From Prevotella sp. oral taxon 299 str. F0039 (GTDB lineage: Bacteria; Bacteroidota; Bacteroidia; Bacteroidales; Bacteroidaceae): a stretch of 64,000 nt of DNA. Location of the stretch: positions 496,001 through 560,000 of the forward strand of contig NC_022124.1 of NCBI RefSeq assembly GCF_000163055.2, in the 5' to 3' direction. The first letter of the stretch is position 1; each line of letters starts with the position of its first letter. The notes under the pieces are model-generated. The model ran no database searches. It saw only the letters and a list, made by a program, of their open reading frames with translations, and was not told where the DNA came from. Of this stretch, positions 16,261-26,705 are shown one piece after another. Position numbers and translations under genes: made by a program.

Positions 16261-16734
16261 TTATTTTTCGATGAGAACAGTTGCGTAAGCAGCCATTCCT
16301 TCTTGTCTTCCTACAAAGCCCATGCGCTCACTTGTGGTGGCTTTAATACTGAAGCAATCAGGGTCTACGCCTGCTATTTCTGCCATACATTGTTGCATTG
16401 CAGGTATATGGGGATTGATTTTGGGTTGTTCGGCACATATTGTTGCATCTACATTCACAAGGTGATAGCCTTTTGTTGCGATGAGTTCGATGGTTTGTTT
16501 CAAGATAATTTTACTATCCATATCGAGTGTTTCGTTCGCAGTATCGGGGAAATGATAGCCAATGTCACGCATGTTTGCAGCCCCAAGTATGGCATCACAG
16601 ATGGCATGTATCAAGACATCGGCATCGCTATGACCAAGAAGTCCAAGAGAATAGTCGATCTTTATTCCGCCAAGCCATAAGCTTCTGCCTTCTACAAGCT
16701 TATGAACATCATATCCAAATCCAACTCTTATCAT
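16261..16734 (-). CDS. ispF: 2-C-methyl-D-erythritol 2,4-cyclodiphosphate synthase
   Basis: This encodes 157 residues, the normal length for the family. The enzyme closes the cyclodiphosphate ring in the MEP pathway for isoprenoids. Zinc ligands are visible: Asp9 and His11 in GFGYDVH and His43 in DADVLIHA. The C-terminal KATTSERMGFVGRQEG signature is intact. It starts 5 bases downstream of the porV stop on the same strand, so it is probably the last gene of a porU-porV-ispF transcript. It is the first clearly chromosomal gene after the mobile element. Confidence 0.96.
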   Translation of the reverse strand: MIRVGFGYDVHKLVEGRSLWLGGIKIDYSLGLLGHSDADVLIHAICDAILGAANMRDIGYHFPDTANETLDMDSKIILKQTIELIATKGYHLVNVDATICAEQPKINPHIPAMQQCMAEIAGVDPDCFSIKATTSERMGFVGRQEGMAAYATVLIEK

Positions 16735-16739
16735 TGTAA

Positions 16740-17921
16740 TTATCGTTTAAATAAGTCTGAAAGTCCGTCCATATCAAATGTTAAGGTAAATCTTAACGTT
16801 TGGTCTAACGGGTTAGTTGCTGCGGTAGAGATAACATAACCAGCATCAAGAGAGAACACATTCATTTTGAAACCTGCACCCATAGTGAAGTATTTGCGGT
16901 TTCCTTTGTTTTCACTTTCGTGATGATAGCCCGCACGAAGTGTGAATTTATCATTGTAAACATATTCTGCTCCGAGGCTCCATTGTATCTCTTGCAACTC
17001 TTCTTTAAAGCCATTGGGGGCATCTCCGAAGCTTTTAAAGATACCACTGATGCTCGAAACATCGTAATATTCTTTCTGAACACGAGCGTCAAAGTCTGTT
17101 GGTGACTCGCCATCTCTTATCTTTGGATGAGTAGGAACAAGCAACTTGTTAGCATCTGCGGCAAAAGTTATGCGGTTATATTCATCGATTGGCACCATAA
17201 GAGAAGTACCTAAACGAAGGTTGGTGGGTATGAAATAGCTATTATTGTCGCCTCCAAATGATATTTTTGAACCGATATTAGAGATGTTTAAACCAAGTCC
17301 TAACTGACATTCACGCTGTCCTATATTTACATAGTCTTGATAATAAGCACCCAAGTCGGCAGCAAATGCAGAGCCAGGAGTGACATCATCGGTATAATCT
17401 GCTTTCAAATCAGAATAGATAAAGCGCACTGCTGTACCGATAGAGAACTTCTCTGACAACATTAAAGAATAGCCAGCGTCGACCGACATCTCATAAGGAT
17501 TGATTGTCATAGCTGTTCCTTGTTGTGTAGGATTATAGTTTGTTTGTACCTCTCCCAATGAGAAATAGCGCAAAGATGCTGATACTGCAGAGTAATCTCC
17601 AATGCGATAATAACCAGAGAGATATGCTAGGTTCATGTCATTCACAAGTTTACGTAGCCAAGGGGTAAAGTTTAATGCCACACCTGCACGACTAATTGCG
17701 AATGGATACTTAGCAACATTCCAATATTGTGATGCTACATCAGGATCGGTTGCAGCACCAACGTCTCCCATACCGCCTGCTCTTGCATCAGGAGCAACGC
17801 TTTGTGAGGTTACAGAAGTTGTGACAGGGTTAAATATATTGTTCTTATCTACTTGTGCAAAGCTATGGAGTGAACAGCTTAAAATAGCGCAAGTAGCGAA
17901 AAACAGTTTAATTCTACTCAT
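16740..17921 (-). CDS. porV: Type IX secretion outer-membrane shuttle protein PorV
   Basis: This encodes 393 residues with a signal peptide (through SLHSFAQ) and a FadL-like beta-barrel composition. Diagnostic early sequence is SVAPDARAGGMGDVGAATDP, typical of PorV/LptO, followed by SQYWNVAKYPF. In Porphyromonas gingivalis PorV carries cargo bearing the C-terminal signal from the translocon to the PorU sortase in an attachment complex with PorQ and PorZ. Here it directly follows porU with 56 bases between them, supporting the assignment. The C-terminus ends in barrel-like strands (LDQTLRFTLTFDMDGLSDLF). Confidence 0.93.
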   Translation of the reverse strand: MSRIKLFFATCAILSCSLHSFAQVDKNNIFNPVTTSVTSQSVAPDARAGGMGDVGAATDPDVASQYWNVAKYPFAISRAGVALNFTPWLRKLVNDMNLAYLSGYYRIGDYSAVSASLRYFSLGEVQTNYNPTQQGTAMTINPYEMSVDAGYSLMLSEKFSIGTAVRFIYSDLKADYTDDVTPGSAFAADLGAYYQDYVNIGQRECQLGLGLNISNIGSKISFGGDNNSYFIPTNLRLGTSLMVPIDEYNRITFAADANKLLVPTHPKIRDGESPTDFDARVQKEYYDVSSISGIFKSFGDAPNGFKEELQEIQWSLGAEYVYNDKFTLRAGYHHESENKGNRKYFTMGAGFKMNVFSLDAGYVISTAATNPLDQTLRFTLTFDMDGLSDLFKR

Positions 17922-17977
17922 AGTATTATCAATGTTTTAGAGATGTATTTTAAGCAATAAACGCATAAACTACATTT

Positions 17978-20900
17978 TTATTGTTTTAAAATAATTAGTT
18001 TCTTTGTTTTTGAAATCTGTTTACTTCCTTCTGCAGAAATAAGCACTCGGTAGAGATAAACTCCAGTTTTAAGTGCAAAACCCTTGTTGCTAGTAAGATC
18101 CCAAGGTACCATATACGAGCCATTGGTAGACACATTGTTCTGTGAATGAGTCCAAAGCAACTGACCATTAGAATCGAATAGTTCGATATCTACATTCATA
18201 TTGTTTCCCGAATAAGTGTGATTTACAATGAATGTTGTATGGATTTTAGCAGGATTATCTGAACAATCGATATTTAAAATAGTAGGTTCAAGATCCTTTA
18301 CAACAGTAAAATTCATTTCTGTTGTTGAAGAATTGTTGAAAATATCCCATGCCCTTATGCGCAATTGGTGGTTTCCTGCCTCTAGTTCTGGTAGATTAAA
18401 GAATGCTTTTCCTTTGCTATAAGAGCCGAAGTCGAACTTAAAGTTACTATTCAAGTTATATGTTTTGTTCATATCTCCATCGATAGTAACCTGCAAGTCG
18501 TGTCCAATTCCGTTGCCACTCACATTTATTCCGCTCTTATCTAAAAGCTCAATAGCCAATAAAGGAGTAGAGTTTACTTTGTCTCCATTAGTGAATGAGG
18601 GTGAATTCAGATAACAGAAGATAGACGGACCAACTGAGTCTATCTGTGCGATGTTGCTTCCTTGAATGATGAAGTCTTTGTTATAACCATTAGCTGATAT
18701 TGTTTTATCCTCGTTTACAGCATAAACATTGATTAAACCGCTGTTGTTACTATGGCTAATATCTTTAGGCAGAGCAAACGAGAACGTGAACTTTCCGTCC
18801 TTAATGCTATCCGTTCCGTTGAAAAGAGTCTTTGTTCTGTCTTTATAAGTAAATGCATTGGTGGCTTCTTCTTTATAGTTTTGTTTGCCCACAATGGTTT
18901 CTTCTCCATCTCGAACTAGTATTGTTGCTTTTCCCTTAAACTTGTTATGGTTCACGATGTGCCCCTTAACGGTAGTTACTTCGCCTGCCTTTATTACAAT
19001 GTTGCTACCTGCTACGCAAGGAGTTCCATTGATTTCATCTATTGAAATATTGATAGTTGGACGACGAAGAACCAGTGCAGGGTCGCCAAGAAGGGCATAT
19101 TGCAGTTTGTTTTCCGTGTGATCTGCTCCCGAATCAATCATATCATTCTTTGCTAAACGCTGTGCTTCGCCAATCGAAATAGGCTTTCCTTTAGCATCAT
19201 TGCTAATTACGTGCTTCAAGAAAGACATGTTGATGCGTTTATTATAGTTTGCATATACCGTGCGAGTAGTGCCAAAGAATGCCACAGCACCACCATTTGG
19301 ATTAAGCAATGCGCTTTCTCCTATGTTTGGAACGGTGCCATCAAAGGGCATAATATCGCATGAAGCAGTTATCCAAAGAGGTAGATTCTTATTATTAAAG
19401 CTGGTGAAATCGGTTAGGCGTAACACGTTTTCGTGTGATATTTGATACTCAATTCCGTGTCCAACATAATCCATTATCAGTGCACCTTGAGCCTGTTGTT
19501 GTTTAATAATCTTACTAACATCAGGATAAGTAGGACCTAGTGCAGAGTTAACTCTATTGAAAGCGTCCCACATTACCTTTTTTATATGATAGGAAGGGTT
19601 AATTCCTTCGATCATAGTTGCAGCATCTTCCACATCTTGCATGTGTAAGTTTTCGTTGCCATCGTCGCCCATAAAGAAGATCGTATTTTGCCAATCGCCA
19701 GCATTATGATTTGCGTTATAAGCCAAAATTTTATCTACTACCACCTTAGCTTGTGCGTCGTTCACAACAGGAATGCGTCCTACTGCAATGTCAGGTTTAT
19801 CTGCCGACAATAAATTTCCGCCCTCATTGTCGTCTAAAAGACAATAAAAGCCATCGTCTACATAGCAATATACTTTGTGAAAAGAGTTCTCACTTTCATA
19901 ACAAAGTAAGTAATCATCAGGATTTTTGCCACGCCATTCTGCTGTATTCATGCGGTTATCAAAGGCAGCATCACCAAATAAAACAAGATATTTAGGTAGT
20001 TTCTGCTCATTGTTTCCTGCTCTATCGTATAGCATCTTCATGTATCTGCGATAGGCATTAGCATCGGGTGTTCCGCTTGAGAACTCATTAAACAACTCAT
20101 CTGCAGGTACAATGCGCACCTTCATCTTGTCGTGCTCTTCGTGAAAAGCCTTTAATCGTTTAGCTTGTGCAAGTAGTTTCTGTGTGGTAGGTATAATAAT
20201 CACCATGTCATAGAAATCATCTGCGTGTAGATTTTGATTGGTAATGTTATACACATACTCGGCACTTGGGAAATTATCTGTTTTTAGATGTGGGGCAGGA
20301 AAAGGAGTATTGAACGTTAATGTGATATAATCTAAGCGCACATTCTTACCCTTTGTAACTTGAAGAGTAACGTTATTTTGTTCAGAAACATTGTCGACGG
20401 TATAGCCAAAAACTACTTCTTTCGCCTTATTAAAGACATCGGAACCTCTTGAAGAATTGTTCCATGATAGTGGAATGTTGCCGTATACCTTACCATTGCA
20501 ACTTACTTGCACCTCACAAGTATTATCTGAGGTTATATTTACTAACATTTTGGCACTTGAAACCCCTTTAGGAGCCTTTAAAGAGTAGGTTTTTGAAGCC
20601 CCATTATTGAGCACTTCGGCATCAAACAAATTGCGTCCGCCTTCGAACCATGCATAGTTATCTACCTCATAAATGCTATGATAGTCGTTAAAAGTGGGGT
20701 AGAACGATGCTAAAAAGGCTGTACTATCTTGTTTTAGGGGTTCTTCATCGGTTTGAGTGATGAAATAATAGCCGTAATCAGAATAGGGATTTCGGGTGCG
20801 TTTGTTTGTTGTTGCACTGCTCCACGATACTGTTCCCTTGGCAAAGAATAAACGCTTGCCATTGATGTTGCATGTAGGAACCTCTTTTAAGTCGTCTAAA

Positions 20901-21544
20901 CGCTCCAAATCTTGGGCTTTGAACTGCTCGTTTTGTAGCCAACCTCCATAGCCATATATCTTCACTTTGTTGATATCAGTAAAGCCAGCACGTTTAATAA
21001 CATCGTTGGTAAGTTGATAAACACCTGTGTTTTTAACCCTAATCTTTGCCCATCTACCAGTAGAGAGCTTAGAATTAGCTGCATATCTGTTGGTAGAAAG
21101 CGTTGGAACTCGGGTGAGAGTAGCTTTCTGAGTGCGTTTCTTTGCTGTTGATTTAACGCTCAACATAAAACTAACCAAAAACTTTCTGGTGTTTTGGCGC
21201 ATTACCAATGGAGTGAAAGAAATTTGCAAAGAAGGCTTTTTTCTATCGAAAACCACCTGTTGTTGTATAGCAGGTAGATTGGGAAGAATGCTCCCTGACA
21301 ATGCATTATAGCGTTGAATGTCGGTAGAACTCATATCTATAAACTCAGGATAGAGAATTTCTACGGTATAGATAGAGTCGTTATAGTTTTCAGAAAGCGG
21401 AATGGTGTAGGTGAAATGAGGCAACACCGAGTCTATTTTAACTTGATCTGAGGTTAAATTATAAAAGCGTTGAGCATGTAAAATTTGTGTTGCAAAGGCA
21501 AGCACAAGTGTTAAAAGCAATATATGCACATGTCGTTGTTTCAT
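17978..21544 (-). CDS. porU: Type IX secretion sortase PorU (C25 family)
   Basis: This encodes 1188 residues with a signal peptide ending near HAQ. The C25 gingipain-like peptidase region spans about 430-830. The catalytic pair is His696 (MDYVGHGIEY) and Cys729 (WITASCDIMPFD), 33 residues apart as in the P. gingivalis enzyme. Downstream are immunoglobulin-like regions and a T9SS-type C-terminal domain ending GVYLYRVLISAEGSKQISKTKKLIILKQ-like strands (1160-1188). The enzyme removes the C-terminal signal of secreted cargo and attaches it to lipopolysaccharide at the cell surface. Its stop lies just upstream of porV. Confidence 0.95.
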   Translation of the reverse strand: MKQRHVHILLLTLVLAFATQILHAQRFYNLTSDQVKIDSVLPHFTYTIPLSENYNDSIYTVEILYPEFIDMSSTDIQRYNALSGSILPNLPAIQQQVVFDRKKPSLQISFTPLVMRQNTRKFLVSFMLSVKSTAKKRTQKATLTRVPTLSTNRYAANSKLSTGRWAKIRVKNTGVYQLTNDVIKRAGFTDINKVKIYGYGGWLQNEQFKAQDLERLDDLKEVPTCNINGKRLFFAKGTVSWSSATTNKRTRNPYSDYGYYFITQTDEEPLKQDSTAFLASFYPTFNDYHSIYEVDNYAWFEGGRNLFDAEVLNNGASKTYSLKAPKGVSSAKMLVNITSDNTCEVQVSCNGKVYGNIPLSWNNSSRGSDVFNKAKEVVFGYTVDNVSEQNNVTLQVTKGKNVRLDYITLTFNTPFPAPHLKTDNFPSAEYVYNITNQNLHADDFYDMVIIIPTTQKLLAQAKRLKAFHEEHDKMKVRIVPADELFNEFSSGTPDANAYRRYMKMLYDRAGNNEQKLPKYLVLFGDAAFDNRMNTAEWRGKNPDDYLLCYESENSFHKVYCYVDDGFYCLLDDNEGGNLLSADKPDIAVGRIPVVNDAQAKVVVDKILAYNANHNAGDWQNTIFFMGDDGNENLHMQDVEDAATMIEGINPSYHIKKVMWDAFNRVNSALGPTYPDVSKIIKQQQAQGALIMDYVGHGIEYQISHENVLRLTDFTSFNNKNLPLWITASCDIMPFDGTVPNIGESALLNPNGGAVAFFGTTRTVYANYNKRINMSFLKHVISNDAKGKPISIGEAQRLAKNDMIDSGADHTENKLQYALLGDPALVLRRPTINISIDEINGTPCVAGSNIVIKAGEVTTVKGHIVNHNKFKGKATILVRDGEETIVGKQNYKEEATNAFTYKDRTKTLFNGTDSIKDGKFTFSFALPKDISHSNNSGLINVYAVNEDKTISANGYNKDFIIQGSNIAQIDSVGPSIFCYLNSPSFTNGDKVNSTPLLAIELLDKSGINVSGNGIGHDLQVTIDGDMNKTYNLNSNFKFDFGSYSKGKAFFNLPELEAGNHQLRIRAWDIFNNSSTTEMNFTVVKDLEPTILNIDCSDNPAKIHTTFIVNHTYSGNNMNVDIELFDSNGQLLWTHSQNNVSTNGSYMVPWDLTSNKGFALKTGVYLYRVLISAEGSKQISKTKKLIILKQ

Positions 21545-21588
21545 TGATAAAAGGAGTTTTGCGGTGCAAGGATAAGCGGTTTAGAGTG

Positions 21589-22206
21589 CTATCGACTATA
21601 AAAATCGAGCACTTTTCTATTTTCTATAAATCCTTCGAAATGTTGGTTGATAAGCACTTCTTGCTCTTCTCCAACGCCACCAGTGATGAGTAAATCGCCA
21701 GTTTTAATGGTTATAAATTGCGAAATATATTCAATCAGCTCATCAACTTTGTGCAACATGTCGTTGGTAAAGCCCTCACTTGTGGGTGTTTCGTTGATGT
21801 TGGTGTTGAATTGAATCATATTTACGTCTTTAATTTGGTCGATACTGAGCCACGAACCCAATACCAACGACCCATCAAAGCTTTTTGCTAAGTCCCAAGG
21901 TAGACCCTCTTTTGCTAGTTGCTTTTGCATGTCTGTAGCCGTAAAGTCTACTCCAATGGTAATAGCATCATAGTATCTGTGAGCAAAACGAGCAGGAACC
22001 GACTTGCCCAATTTGCATAAACGTACCACCAAAGCACTTCTCCAAGATATTGTACCCATGTTGTCGGGCACAAAAAAGGGTTTTCCATCTTTCAAAATGG
22101 TAGCGTCTGTTTTGGTAAAAAGAACAGGGTGTGCAGTTGTTTTATTGGTTTCTTCTGTTTTATTATCGTGTTGGGGATAGTTGTTCACTATGCCTATTAT
22201 CTTCAT
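21589..22206 (-). CDS. Fumarylacetoacetate hydrolase family protein
   Basis: This encodes 205 residues. It has the FAH/catechol-pathway fold signatures in the usual order: FTKTDATILKDGKPFFVPDN, then RFAHRYYDAITIGVDFTATDM, PWDLAKSFDGSLVLGSWL, and finally KTGDLLITGGVG. Members hydrolyse or decarboxylate acylpyruvate-like compounds, so a fumarylpyruvate/acylpyruvase-type activity is possible, but the substrate cannot be read from the sequence. It lies 44 bases upstream of porU on the same strand and may share its transcript. A TATCTTTG box on the minus strand at 22304-22311 is a likely promoter. Confidence 0.85.
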   Translation of the reverse strand: MKIIGIVNNYPQHDNKTEETNKTTAHPVLFTKTDATILKDGKPFFVPDNMGTISWRSALVVRLCKLGKSVPARFAHRYYDAITIGVDFTATDMQKQLAKEGLPWDLAKSFDGSLVLGSWLSIDQIKDVNMIQFNTNINETPTSEGFTNDMLHKVDELIEYISQFITIKTGDLLITGGVGEEQEVLINQHFEGFIENRKVLDFYSR

Positions 22207-22303
22207 TTTTTTACGTATTTAAATTGCTGTTGTTATCTTCTCATTTTTCGTTGAACGACCTTTTTACTCTGATGCTCAGCGCATAAGTCGTATAGAAAGA
22301 ATA

Positions 22304-22311
22304 CAAAGATA
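22304..22311 (-). promoter_or_regulatory. Candidate -7 box upstream of the FAH-porU-porV-ispF genes
   Basis: On the minus strand this reads TATCTTTG, 98 bases before the FAH-family start. No good TTTG partner is seen at the usual distance, so the call is tentative. Confidence 0.4.
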
Positions 22312-22567
22312 GTTATTATTGCTCATATTCCGTTATTATTATGGATAATAATACTTTAAAGAAATGGGCAAGATTTGGTGTTTGTGTGTTATAAAAACGA
22401 TGAAATGGCTGTTTTCTTATGATTTAATTGTTAAGATTTTTTAATCTGAAGGAGTGATTTTTCTCTATTTTAGGCGAAGAAAGGGAGACGAAGAAACTTA
22501 CTTATGAAAATGACTTAGAATGAGAGTAGATTTTAATATGATTTCGCTTGAGTGCCAAGAAGACAAG

Positions 22568-22730
22568 AAAGAGCATAGCTTTTGCATCAATTAGAAGGTA
22601 AAAGCATTGAGTTGAGGAAGCAAAAGGATAGCTTTTAGCAAGCAAAAGCAATGAGATTAGATGGCAAAAGGAATGTTATTTGTTGAATAAAAGGCGAGAG
22701 GTGAACCCTAAAAGCATAGCTTTTGCAGTG
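22568..22730. repeat. Degenerate 22-bp tandem repeats, cluster A
   Basis: Successive units begin at 22599, 22621, 22643 and 22665 with exact 22-bp spacing, each starting (T/C)AAAAG(C/G)A. Flanking units at about 22568 and 22708 carry the full near-palindrome AGCATAGCTTTTGCA. There is no coding potential. Confidence 0.7.
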
Positions 22731-22977
22731 AGAACGTGGTGAAGCTGAAAAATAAAAATAGCCCTAATATTTTTATAAAACGATGCTTTTTGCCTATTCT
22801 ATCGATAAAAATAAGCGATGAAACCGCAACTTTTTAGGGTTGATGAGGCTAAAAATGTTGTAAAAACGACTTAGAATGTAACTCAAAGAGTATCCTTTGA
22901 AATGTGAAAGAGTCTAAATAATTTCGCCCTTTAATTTTCCTTTTTGTCTGGTCGCACTGCCATTGCTGTTCAATTGA

Positions 22978-24006
22978 TTATTGCTTGCGCTTAGAACTCC
23001 ATAAAAAGCCCAAATATTTCTGTATCAAAGTGGCTGCCACAACGATAATAAAGGTAGAGAAAAGAAAGATAAGTGGTAAGAGATAGGGGGCGTTGTTAAA
23101 ACCCAATCCTATCTTTTCGAATAGCTTAGTGAAAAGAAGTGGAACGCCTCCGCATAGAAAATAGCATATCAAAGAGTGTTTTCCTACATGTTCTATAAAG
23201 GTGTTTCGATTGATTTTCTGCGCTATAAAGATGAGTAGAACGATGCCAACTAACATATCTACCATAAAAAGAAGGGGCTGATTGATGAGCAGGGGTGCAA
23301 TAACTTCGTTGAAGTGGATCTGTGTGCCCACCACTTTTAAAACGATGAAAAGGACTAAAACTAGGGTAAAATGCTTGTTGCTGATCTTGAATGAGTTTTG
23401 TTTGGCTATCCAACCCATGCACAAGAAGGGCATAAAAATGAGGGCTTGCACGGCACTCCAATAGTTGTTGTTGGGCTCTGGGTATAGCGTTGCAAGAATG
23501 AAGCATGCCAACGACACGATGAAAACGGCTATTTTATTGTCTTTAAACAGCTGAACTAAACCCACGAAGAGCAGTTCTACCACCACAAGGGCGCAGATGA
23601 ACCAAGACGATTGACCGCTAACTATGTTGAAAAGCGATTCTGAAATGCTTACATCTTGCTGATGAATAAAGGCTTTTGGAAAGGTGAAAAGGGTGCTAAA
23701 AAAGAGATAGGGCACCACTAGAGTTCTGAAAATACTTTTTATTTTCTTGCTTACTATAAGGTGGTTGTGCGTTGGAAACAAATAACCTGAAATGAAAACA
23801 AAGGCACAAAGCACGTTGGCTACATACCAATTATAAGGCAAAAGGGGGTTGAGAAGGGTGAAATAGCTGTCGGAATGGTCGTAGATGATGAGCAACATAC
23901 ATAGTCCTCGTGCCACATCTAACCACTCGATTCGTGGACTTAAACCCGCTTTTGCATTGTTTTGAATGAGGTGTTGCTCGGTAGTGGTGCTTTGAGAAGG
24001 TTTCAT
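22978..24006 (-). CDS. Acyltransferase 3 family membrane protein
   Basis: This encodes 342 residues with about ten predicted membrane helices. The N-terminal RIEWLDVARGLCMLLIIYDH, with conserved Arg and the catalytic-type His near residue 45, is the family signature (OafA/WecH type). Members transfer acetyl or other acyl groups to surface glycans, peptidoglycan or exported sugars. The substrate is unknown here. The C-terminus is basic (KYLGFLWSSKRKQ). It is oriented with porZ, whose start lies on the far side of a 93-bp gap, and so could be co-transcribed with it. Confidence 0.88.
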   Translation of the reverse strand: MKPSQSTTTEQHLIQNNAKAGLSPRIEWLDVARGLCMLLIIYDHSDSYFTLLNPLLPYNWYVANVLCAFVFISGYLFPTHNHLIVSKKIKSIFRTLVVPYLFFSTLFTFPKAFIHQQDVSISESLFNIVSGQSSWFICALVVVELLFVGLVQLFKDNKIAVFIVSLACFILATLYPEPNNNYWSAVQALIFMPFLCMGWIAKQNSFKISNKHFTLVLVLFIVLKVVGTQIHFNEVIAPLLINQPLLFMVDMLVGIVLLIFIAQKINRNTFIEHVGKHSLICYFLCGGVPLLFTKLFEKIGLGFNNAPYLLPLIFLFSTFIIVVAATLIQKYLGFLWSSKRKQ

Positions 24007-24099
24007 CTCTGTTGTTTGGTTAGGACACTTAGCTTGTTTTCTCTTAATAAAAATAGGGTGTAAGGGTGCAAAAGGAAGTGTTGCACCTCGATAAAAGCT

Positions 24100-26103
24100 T
24101 TATCTTATGATGGCAATCTTGGTTACAACGCTCGATTCTCCCTCTGCTGTTGCCGATAAAACAATATACATTCCGCCTGCAACACGTTGCCCGTTTTGGT
24201 CGTTTCCGTCCCAAGTAAAGGTGCCACCATTGCTTCTTCCTTCTGCAATCAATGCACCATTGGTGGTGACTATCTTTACATGTGAATCGAAAGCAAGTCC
24301 TTTTATGGTAATTAAACCTGTGTAATCGGGTAGCACAGGGTTAGGATAAACTAGCACATCGCTATCGCTTGAGGTGCTTGGAGCATCGGTAGCATCGGTG
24401 ACATAAGAGCAAAGTCCTTCAGTAGTACCGAAGAATACTTCACCTGTGTTGTTGTTAATGACCATCGATTCGATGGTGTTAGAGAGCAAAGGACTATTTT
24501 CTGCAGTGAAATGCTTTAGCTCTTGTAGGTTATCGGCACTGATAAGATAAACACCATTGCCATTAGTTCCAAACCATTTTCTATTGGCTCCGTCTACAAC
24601 AATACAAGTAATGTCTACCCCACTCAATAAGTAATCGGCAAAGTTGGTGCCGTCGTTGCGGGGAACTTTTATCTGATTAAAGTTCTCGCTACCACTTCTT
24701 ATCTGCGAAGGGGTGAGCATAACAGGGCCATTTCCTGTGCCAATCCACATGTTTTGCTGTTTGTCTTCAGCCACACAATGCACTCGTCCTTCGCCTAAAG
24801 CCACTCCATCTTGATTGTAAAAGGTAGAGTAGAGCTTCAATTGGTTGGTTTTTGGGTTGAAATAAGCTAAGCTCTTGTTGTCCCAGTGGTCGTTAACAAA
24901 CCAAAGAAGGTTGCGTGAGTCCCAAGTGAGGTTGGTGAGAACACGGAACGAATAGCCGTTAGCAAAAAGCGCATCTTGATGCAAATCGTCCCAAGAACCA
25001 TCGCTGTTGAGGCGAAGTAGCGATGTGCCATCGGGGTTATTGCTATTGAGTACGTATAAATTTCCTTGTGAATCGAACGAGATACTCAATGTAATAACGT
25101 AGTTGGGCTTATTGGATTTGAAAGCTTTGAGCGGACTATTGGTATAGGTATAGTGCTTAATAAACTTACCATCTCTAAACTCGTATAAACCAGTTCGACC
25201 TGATGCAAACACATGTTGTGCGTCTTTAGGGTCTACAGCCACTGATGTTATAGACACATAAGGTATATTTGATGTCTTAGTTGTTAAGTCATCTTCATAA
25301 AAAGTCCATTTTTGTCCATCGTAAACCTGAACTGCACCTGGGGTAGAGGCATCAATAATGGAACTGAATCCGCCTGGAACGGTGTAGAGGGTATTGCCCT
25401 TTAGAGTTATGAAAGCAAAACTATTGTATTGCGCTCCCTTGGGTTTCACCTTATTAATAACGGCAAGGTCGCTGGCATTGAGCTGCTTGTTAAGGGCAAC
25501 ATAGGCTCCCACTACGCTCCAATTGCTTTTGTCTTGTGGGTTAGATGCAAGCGAACAAGCCATCAACCCCCTTGTGGGTATGGCTGCATAAAGTTGGTTC
25601 TTGGCTATATAAGCATATTCTACCGACTCGTTAAGGAAATAAGTGTCGCTGAATTCGGCATTCTTTGTGTTGATTTTAAGAATGCCAAAGGCAGTGGAAA
25701 GATAAGCAAATACACCATTATTGTAAATAGAGTGTATCGTTTTATCTTCGGTCATTGCCTTTAAATAATAATCGGGAAGATTCTCGATCTTGCCATTTTC
25801 AGAAAGAAGATCGATGTTATTGTTTTTATAAACGATAACTAGTTTGCGTGAACTTTTATTCCATTGAATAGCTTTTATGCCCGTATCGCTTAGTCCGTTG
25901 GTTTTATCATAAGTGTAAATGCTTCCATCTTTTGTGTTATAAGAATATAAACTGCTTGATGCAAGCACGTAATAAATTTCTCCAACGTGTTCTATTTCAG
26001 TGGTATTGTGATAGGCTAGATAGTTCTTCCACGTTCCAACTGGAGCGCAAAAGGCTATTAACGATGTTAATAAAAGAATACTGCAAGCTAATATTTTCTT
26101 CAT
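24100..26103 (-). CDS. porZ: Type IX secretion protein PorZ
   Basis: This encodes 667 residues. A signal peptide (through AFCAP) is followed by [18 protein letters not shown] and [20 protein letters not shown], very close in pattern to the start of P. gingivalis PorZ. Two beta-propeller regions of the two-component-regulator propeller type fill residues 30-560 (repeated W-x-GT, VxxDxxxxxWFGT motifs), followed by a C-terminal domain with VYPNPV and [14 protein letters not shown] of the T9SS cargo-signal type. PorZ joins PorU, PorV and PorQ in the surface attachment complex. Its stop at 24100 is close to the acyltransferase; its start overlaps the rdgB stop region by 4 bases. Confidence 0.9.
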   Translation of the reverse strand: MKKILACSILLLTSLIAFCAPVGTWKNYLAYHNTTEIEHVGEIYYVLASSSLYSYNTKDGSIYTYDKTNGLSDTGIKAIQWNKSSRKLVIVYKNNNIDLLSENGKIENLPDYYLKAMTEDKTIHSIYNNGVFAYLSTAFGILKINTKNAEFSDTYFLNESVEYAYIAKNQLYAAIPTRGLMACSLASNPQDKSNWSVVGAYVALNKQLNASDLAVINKVKPKGAQYNSFAFITLKGNTLYTVPGGFSSIIDASTPGAVQVYDGQKWTFYEDDLTTKTSNIPYVSITSVAVDPKDAQHVFASGRTGLYEFRDGKFIKHYTYTNSPLKAFKSNKPNYVITLSISFDSQGNLYVLNSNNPDGTSLLRLNSDGSWDDLHQDALFANGYSFRVLTNLTWDSRNLLWFVNDHWDNKSLAYFNPKTNQLKLYSTFYNQDGVALGEGRVHCVAEDKQQNMWIGTGNGPVMLTPSQIRSGSENFNQIKVPRNDGTNFADYLLSGVDITCIVVDGANRKWFGTNGNGVYLISADNLQELKHFTAENSPLLSNTIESMVINNNTGEVFFGTTEGLCSYVTDATDAPSTSSDSDVLVYPNPVLPDYTGLITIKGLAFDSHVKIVTTNGALIAEGRSNGGTFTWDGNDQNGQRVAGGMYIVLSATAEGESSVVTKIAIIR

Positions 26104-26705
26104 TCTTTAATATAATCTTCTAGTTCTTTGGCAAAGTTTTTCACGGCTCTTGCACGGTGAGAAATCTCATTTTTAATGTCCATTCCTAGCTCTCCAAAAG
26201 TTTGGTCGTATCCTTCTGGAATGAAGATGGCATCGTATCCAAAGCCAGCTGTTCCCCTTTTGTGGGTGGTGATGCTACCATTTACAATGCCTTCGACAAG
26301 CGAAACTTCTTTTTCACCAGTGACTTTGTTTTTGCGAATGAATGCTATAACGGTGCGAAAGCGTGCCTTGCGATTGCCTATACCATCAAGATTTTCTAGC
26401 ACTTTCTGTATGTTGGCTTCGCTATCGTGTCCTTCTCCGCCTGCATATCGTGCACTATAAACGCCAGGTTCGCCATTAAGTGCTTCTATTTCAAGACCAG
26501 TATCGTCGGCAAAGACATTGGTATGGAAATGATTCCACACATAGTTGGCTTTGATTAAAGCATTCTCTTCTAGTGTAGTTCCTGTTTCTGGGATGTCTAC
26601 TTCGCAACCAATTTCTTTTAAACTATTTACCTCACAAGCCTCGTTAAGAATGTCTCTTATCTCAGAAAGCTTATGATTGTTGTTGGTCGCAAACACTATT
26701 TTCAT
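26100..26705 (-). CDS. rdgB: Non-canonical purine NTP pyrophosphatase
   Basis: This encodes 201 residues. I start at 26705 ([16 protein letters not shown]), because the conserved substrate-binding T/SNN..K motif begins at the N-terminus in this family; a start 12 bases upstream is possible. Further motifs: [25 protein letters not shown] in two blocks ([22 protein letters not shown]) and the SHRARA end motif. The enzyme removes ITP, dITP and XTP from nucleotide pools. It overlaps the YitT-family gene by 35 bases and porZ by 4 bases, indicating a tight operon. Confidence 0.95.
   Translation of the reverse strand: MKIVFATNNNHKLSEIRDILNEACEVNSLKEIGCEVDIPETGTTLEENALIKANYVWNHFHTNVFADDTGLEIEALNGEPGVYSARYAGGEGHDSEANIQKVLENLDGIGNRKARFRTVIAFIRKNKVTGEKEVSLVEGIVNGSITTHKRGTAGFGYDAIFIPEGYDQTFGELGMDIKNEISHRARAVKNFAKELEDYIKE

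Larger units (their letters stand above)
22207..22977. other. 770-bp intergenic gap with a repeat cluster
   Basis: No gene is supported in any frame. The FAH promoter is at the left end. A run of about seven degenerate 22-bp repeat units occupies 22568-22730. The word ACTTAGAATG occurs twice (about 22513 and 22869) on either side of it. The rest is AT-rich and featureless to my eye. Confidence 0.5.

Noticed and set aside
16022-16288. 88-codon plus-strand frame over the inverted repeat
   Set aside because: It reads through the perfect inverted repeat and ends inside ispF on the opposite strand; not protein-like.
22568-22730. Repeat cluster as a possible CRISPR array
   Set aside because: Units are contiguous at 22 bp, degenerate, and have no unique spacers; no cas genes are nearby.
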